64,000 bases of DNA from Sphaerothrix gracilis (GTDB taxonomy: Bacteria > Cyanobacteriota > Cyanobacteriia > Phormidesmidales > Phormidesmidaceae), in contig NZ_JASATW010000002.1 in assembly GCF_030405905.1 (NCBI RefSeq), positions 1 to 64,000 on the forward strand, given 5' to 3'. The stretch's first letter is position 1. Every line of letters starts with the position of its first letter. This document shows positions 61,280-64,000 of the stretch, piece by piece. The notes under the pieces are model-generated. The model saw only the letters and a program-made list of their open reading frames with translations, made no database searches and was not told the origin of the DNA. The position numbers and the translations under genes were made by a program.

Positions 61280-64000
61280 ATGTCACGGCCCGACCGCGAT
61301 CGCGCTTTCTATCGCTTCAGAACAACGGTCATTGCGGCTGCCAGTCTGTTAGCCATAAGCGGCAGTCGTGTTGCTCCCCTGCGGGCTCAAACTACCAACC
61401 CCAACCAGCCGACCACCGGCCAGCCGCCTACCGGCCAACCCACTACCGGCACCGGCCAGGTGGAAATATTTGAGCGTGATCCCGATATTCTGCCACCCGA
61501 TCTAGCTCCTGCCGCCAACTTAACTACCCCTTGGCTGCTAGCTGACGGTCAGCCAGTTTTGGTGGGCGAGCCGCTGGGCCTAGCCCCCGCGATTGAACCC
61601 GTTGCCATTATTCGCGGCATTCTGCCAGAAGCGCCCTTGCTTAAGCTGGAGCCGACCAGCCCGGTAGATATCGCGCCTGCCTATCTACCCACTGGACTGC
61701 GGTTAGGGAGAGGACTCTTGGAGTTAGACCCTAGCTTATTTGCCAATTTTGATGCTTTGAATCTGGGACCGCTGACGCCCACGATTTTAATTCTGCCGGG
61801 TGAAGGTGGCAGCACCACCGTTCAGTATCAGATTATCTCGCCGGCCAACATTCCCAATCAGCCCCAAGTGGGTAGTGGGCCAGTGCAGACCCTGGCCCTA
61901 TCGCCGCAGATGCAGTCCTGTCCCACCCTGCTGGAAACTCTGCGAGAAACAGCTCAGGAGCAGTCCCCCAGCCTCTACACGCCTCTCATTGAGTGCTACC
62001 AGCAGAATCTGGCGGTAGCCCGCGAATACCAAAATGCCGCTTGGGAAACTTACGCCCTCAACAACCTAGCCTCAATTCACTTTGTCCTGGCCGACTATGC
62101 TCAAGCCCTCAGCCACTATCAAGACCTTTTAGCCCTATCGCAAGCTCGCTCAAACTCAGTTGAGGCAGGAATGGCTCAGTCGGGAATCGGCGCTACCCAT
62201 GCAGCGCTAGGCGACTATGAAAGCGCGATCGCTCACTATCAGTCTGCCTTAGCCCAGCTCCCCGAAGCCATTGTGCCGCAGTGGCGATCGCTGACTCTGC
62301 GGAACCTGGGCAGTGCCTACCTGGCTCAAAATCAGCTCCAGCCAGCGTTAGAGCAGCAGCAACAGGCACTGGTCTTAGCGAAATCGATTCAAGATCGCTA
62401 TGGAGAAGCTCAGGCTTTAGGAAATTTGGGCCATACCTACAGTCGCTTAGAACGCTATGGAGAGGCGGTGGCAGCATATGAGCAGAGTTTAGCGATCGCC
62501 CAGGCTATCACCGATCCGCTGCAAACCGCTCAGGCATGGTTGGGCTTGGGGACGGTTTATAGCTACCAGCAGCAGTTTACTCAGGCGGAGGCCCCTTACC
62601 GAAAAGCGTTGCAGCTATCGCAGACCCTGGGAGCCAAGCTAGGGGAAGGCATTGCCCTAAATAATTTAGGCGATGTGCTGTCTCAACTGCAGCGCTTTAG
62701 CGAAGCCGAGAGGCTGCTCTATCAGGGCGTGACGGTGTGGGAGTCGCTGCGAGCCGGACTGGGCAATAACGACAGCTTCAAGGTGTCAATTTTTGAAACT
62801 CAGGCCGATACCTATCGCAATCTGCAGACAGTGCTAGTAGCGCAAGAGAAGTCTCTGCCAGCCCTAGAAGTGTCCGAGCGTGGCCGGGCTAGAGCCTTTG
62901 TAGAACTGATGGCGCGGCGGCTCGATCGCCCGCAGGCCAGCCTAGCAGCTCCCAACGTTCGCCAGATTCAGCAGATTGCCGCTGCCCAAAACACCACGAT
63001 TGTTACCTACAGCATTCTGCGAGATCAGTTTGTTCAAACCCCCCACAGCGCCGCTGTTCAGTTCACTCAGGAGGCCCAAGAAACCACGCTGTTGATCTGG
63101 GTGGTGCAGCCCAGCGGCGCGATCGCTCTGCGGCAGGTCAACCTCCAAACTGACAGATCGCTGATAGAGCAGGTGAGAGCAGTGCGAACCGCTTTAGGGG
63201 CCGGGGGCGATCGCAGTATCGGTGTTGTCGCCTCGCCTCAGCCTGTCAGTCAGGCAACAACGCCGCTGCGTGAGCTGCATCAGCGCCTAATTGCTCCCAT
63301 CGCTGATTTACTGCCTGGGGATGCCTCGGCCCCAGTGGTGTTTATTCCCCAAGAAACCTTGTTTTTAGTGCCCTTCGCGGCCCTGCAGGATAGCACTGGC
63401 GAATATTTAGTGCAGCGTCATACTCTGCTGACCGCCCCGTCTATTCAAACCCTGTCCTTGACGCAGCAGCTCAACCAGCAGCAGTTTTCCCCCACCATGT
63501 CGGCGCTGATTGTGGGCAATCCAGCTATGCCCGCTTTACCAAATGCTACACGATCTCCCTTAGCCGCTCTGCCCGGTGCGGCCACAGAAGCGCAGGCGAT
63601 CGCCCAGTTGCTCAACACCCAGGCCCTAGTGGGGGCTGCCGCTAGCGAAACCGCTGTCAAGCAGCAGCTCTCCCAGGCGCGGCTGGTTCACCTGGCAACT
63701 CACGGTTTACTGGAGGATATTCCTGACCTGGGGATACCGGGGGCTTTAGCGCTGGCTCCCGGTGCTGGAGCCGACGGCTGGCTGACGGCGAGCGAAATTT
63801 TTAACCTGCAGCTTCAGGCTGATCTGGTGGTGCTGAGTGCTTGTGATACCGGGCGCGGCACGATTACCGGCGACGGCGTGATAGGCCTCTCGCGATCGCT
63901 GATGGCGGCGGGGACTCCTAGCGTTTTGGTTTCGCTGTGGGCCATTTCCGACACCTCTACGGTTGATTTGATGACCACTTTCTACCAGCAACTCCAGCAA
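61280..64000 (+). CDS. Secreted TPR-CHAT protein, partial at 3' end
   Basis: An uninterrupted frame of 907 codons running off the window. AGGAGGT lies five bases before the ATG. A signal peptide (RTTVIAAASLLAISGSRVAP, ending RAQ) is followed by a Thr/Gly/Pro/Gln linker, a beta-rich region of about 150 residues, then at least six TPR units (LNNLASIHFVLADYAQALSH, LGNLGHTYSRLERYGEAVAA, LNNLGDVLSQL). The caspase-like CHAT domain has the dyad VHLATHG (H808) and LVVLSACDTGRG (C855). CHAT proteases of this type are common in filamentous cyanobacteria; targets are unknown. The C-terminus is outside the window. Confidence 0.92.
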   Translation, partial: MSRPDRDRAFYRFRTTVIAAASLLAISGSRVAPLRAQTTNPNQPTTGQPPTGQPTTGTGQVEIFERDPDILPPDLAPAANLTTPWLLADGQPVLVGEPLGLAPAIEPVAIIRGILPEAPLLKLEPTSPVDIAPAYLPTGLRLGRGLLELDPSLFANFDALNLGPLTPTILILPGEGGSTTVQYQIISPANIPNQPQVGSGPVQTLALSPQMQSCPTLLETLRETAQEQSPSLYTPLIECYQQNLAVAREYQNAAWETYALNNLASIHFVLADYAQALSHYQDLLALSQARSNSVEAGMAQSGIGATHAALGDYESAIAHYQSALAQLPEAIVPQWRSLTLRNLGSAYLAQNQLQPALEQQQQALVLAKSIQDRYGEAQALGNLGHTYSRLERYGEAVAAYEQSLAIAQAITDPLQTAQAWLGLGTVYSYQQQFTQAEAPYRKALQLSQTLGAKLGEGIALNNLGDVLSQLQRFSEAERLLYQGVTVWESLRAGLGNNDSFKVSIFETQADTYRNLQTVLVAQEKSLPALEVSERGRARAFVELMARRLDRPQASLAAPNVRQIQQIAAAQNTTIVTYSILRDQFVQTPHSAAVQFTQEAQETTLLIWVVQPSGAIALRQVNLQTDRSLIEQVRAVRTALGAGGDRSIGVVASPQPVSQATTPLRELHQRLIAPIADLLPGDASAPVVFIPQETLFLVPFAALQDSTGEYLVQRHTLLTAPSIQTLSLTQQLNQQQFSPTMSALIVGNPAMPALPNATRSPLAALPGAATEAQAIAQLLNTQALVGAAASETAVKQQLSQARLVHLATHGLLEDIPDLGIPGALALAPGAGADGWLTASEIFNLQLQADLVVLSACDTGRGTITGDGVIGLSRSLMAAGTPSVLVSLWAISDTSTVDLMTTFYQQLQQ

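Noticed and set aside
61231..61473. An 80-codon frame at the start of the TPR-CHAT gene
   Set aside because: It is an out-of-frame shadow of the signal peptide and linker region of the real gene, which starts at 61280 with a strong ribosome site.
1..64000. Frequent GCGATCGC octamers as a possible repeat element
   Set aside because: This is the HIP1 palindrome that is over-represented genome-wide in many cyanobacteria, not a local feature.
1..64000. CRISPR array or cas genes
   Set aside because: No regularly spaced direct repeats and no Cas-like proteins were seen on either strand.

Overview
The window is cyanobacterial chromosome. The octamer GCGATCGC (HIP1) recurs throughout, and several genes are cyanobacterial hallmarks: hetR, the sulfolipid genes sqdB and sqdX, carboxysome shell proteins (CcmP and a CcmK paralogue), a ferredoxin-thioredoxin reductase variable chain and minCDE. 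A HetR homologue with no recognisable heterocyst pattern genes nearby suggests a filamentous, probably non-heterocystous lineage (Leptolyngbya-like or similar); this placement is inference. A run of ten N flanked by an 809-bp near-identical duplication shows that this is a draft scaffold.

Layout. 0-10 kb: the 3' end of an rRNA operon (5S and terminator), then single genes for an SSB-like protein, an EcsC-like protein, a secreted CAP protein, a membrane pentapeptide-repeat protein, a P-loop ATPase, an App1-like phosphatase, a peptidoglycan peptidase, a NUDIX hydrolase and a methyltransferase. 10-16.3 kb: a WD40 Ser/Thr kinase, an Eis-like acetyltransferase, a PLP decarboxylase and an AraC regulator. 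16.3-20.8 kb: hetR with an unusual start region, overlapping two glycosyltransferases of the arsenosugar type, then an anti-sigma-type ATPase and small conserved proteins. 21-31.3 kb: asnS, a lipase, a diguanylate cyclase, an alpha-amylase, DUF1003 and DUF2267 proteins, yraN, dnaG and ccmP, with two conspicuous intergenic repeats. 31.4-40.3 kb: a 1325-aa hybrid histidine kinase, tilS, minCDE, a 2Fe-2S ferredoxin, a NarL-type regulator and tRNA-Thr.

40.3-49 kb is the accessory region. It starts directly behind tRNA-Thr and holds an IS1-type transposase scrap, remnants of a type I restriction system (hsdM, hsdS), two small toxin-antitoxin-like genes, a MNT/HEPN (MntA/HepT) pair, a second truncated MNT gene, a metallo-beta-lactamase lipoprotein, a small NfeD-like membrane pair and a 1301-residue NB-ARC STAND protein with two N-terminal HTH-like domains and a long array of 31-residue repeats. 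I read it as an eroding defence island in which the STAND gene and the MNT/HEPN pair are the intact parts.

49-64 kb returns to core content: nucleoside hydrolase, a cysteine-rich unknown, a divergent CcmK, SPFH and NfeD (duplicated by the assembly break), PP2C phosphatase, ftrV, sqdB and sqdX, a CHAD protein, a phytase-like lipoprotein, and a secreted TPR-CHAT protein that runs off the window.

The most noteworthy items are the STAND protein, the altered HetR with its odd translation start, the divergent CcmK, the decayed restriction locus beside tRNA-Thr, and the assembly duplication.
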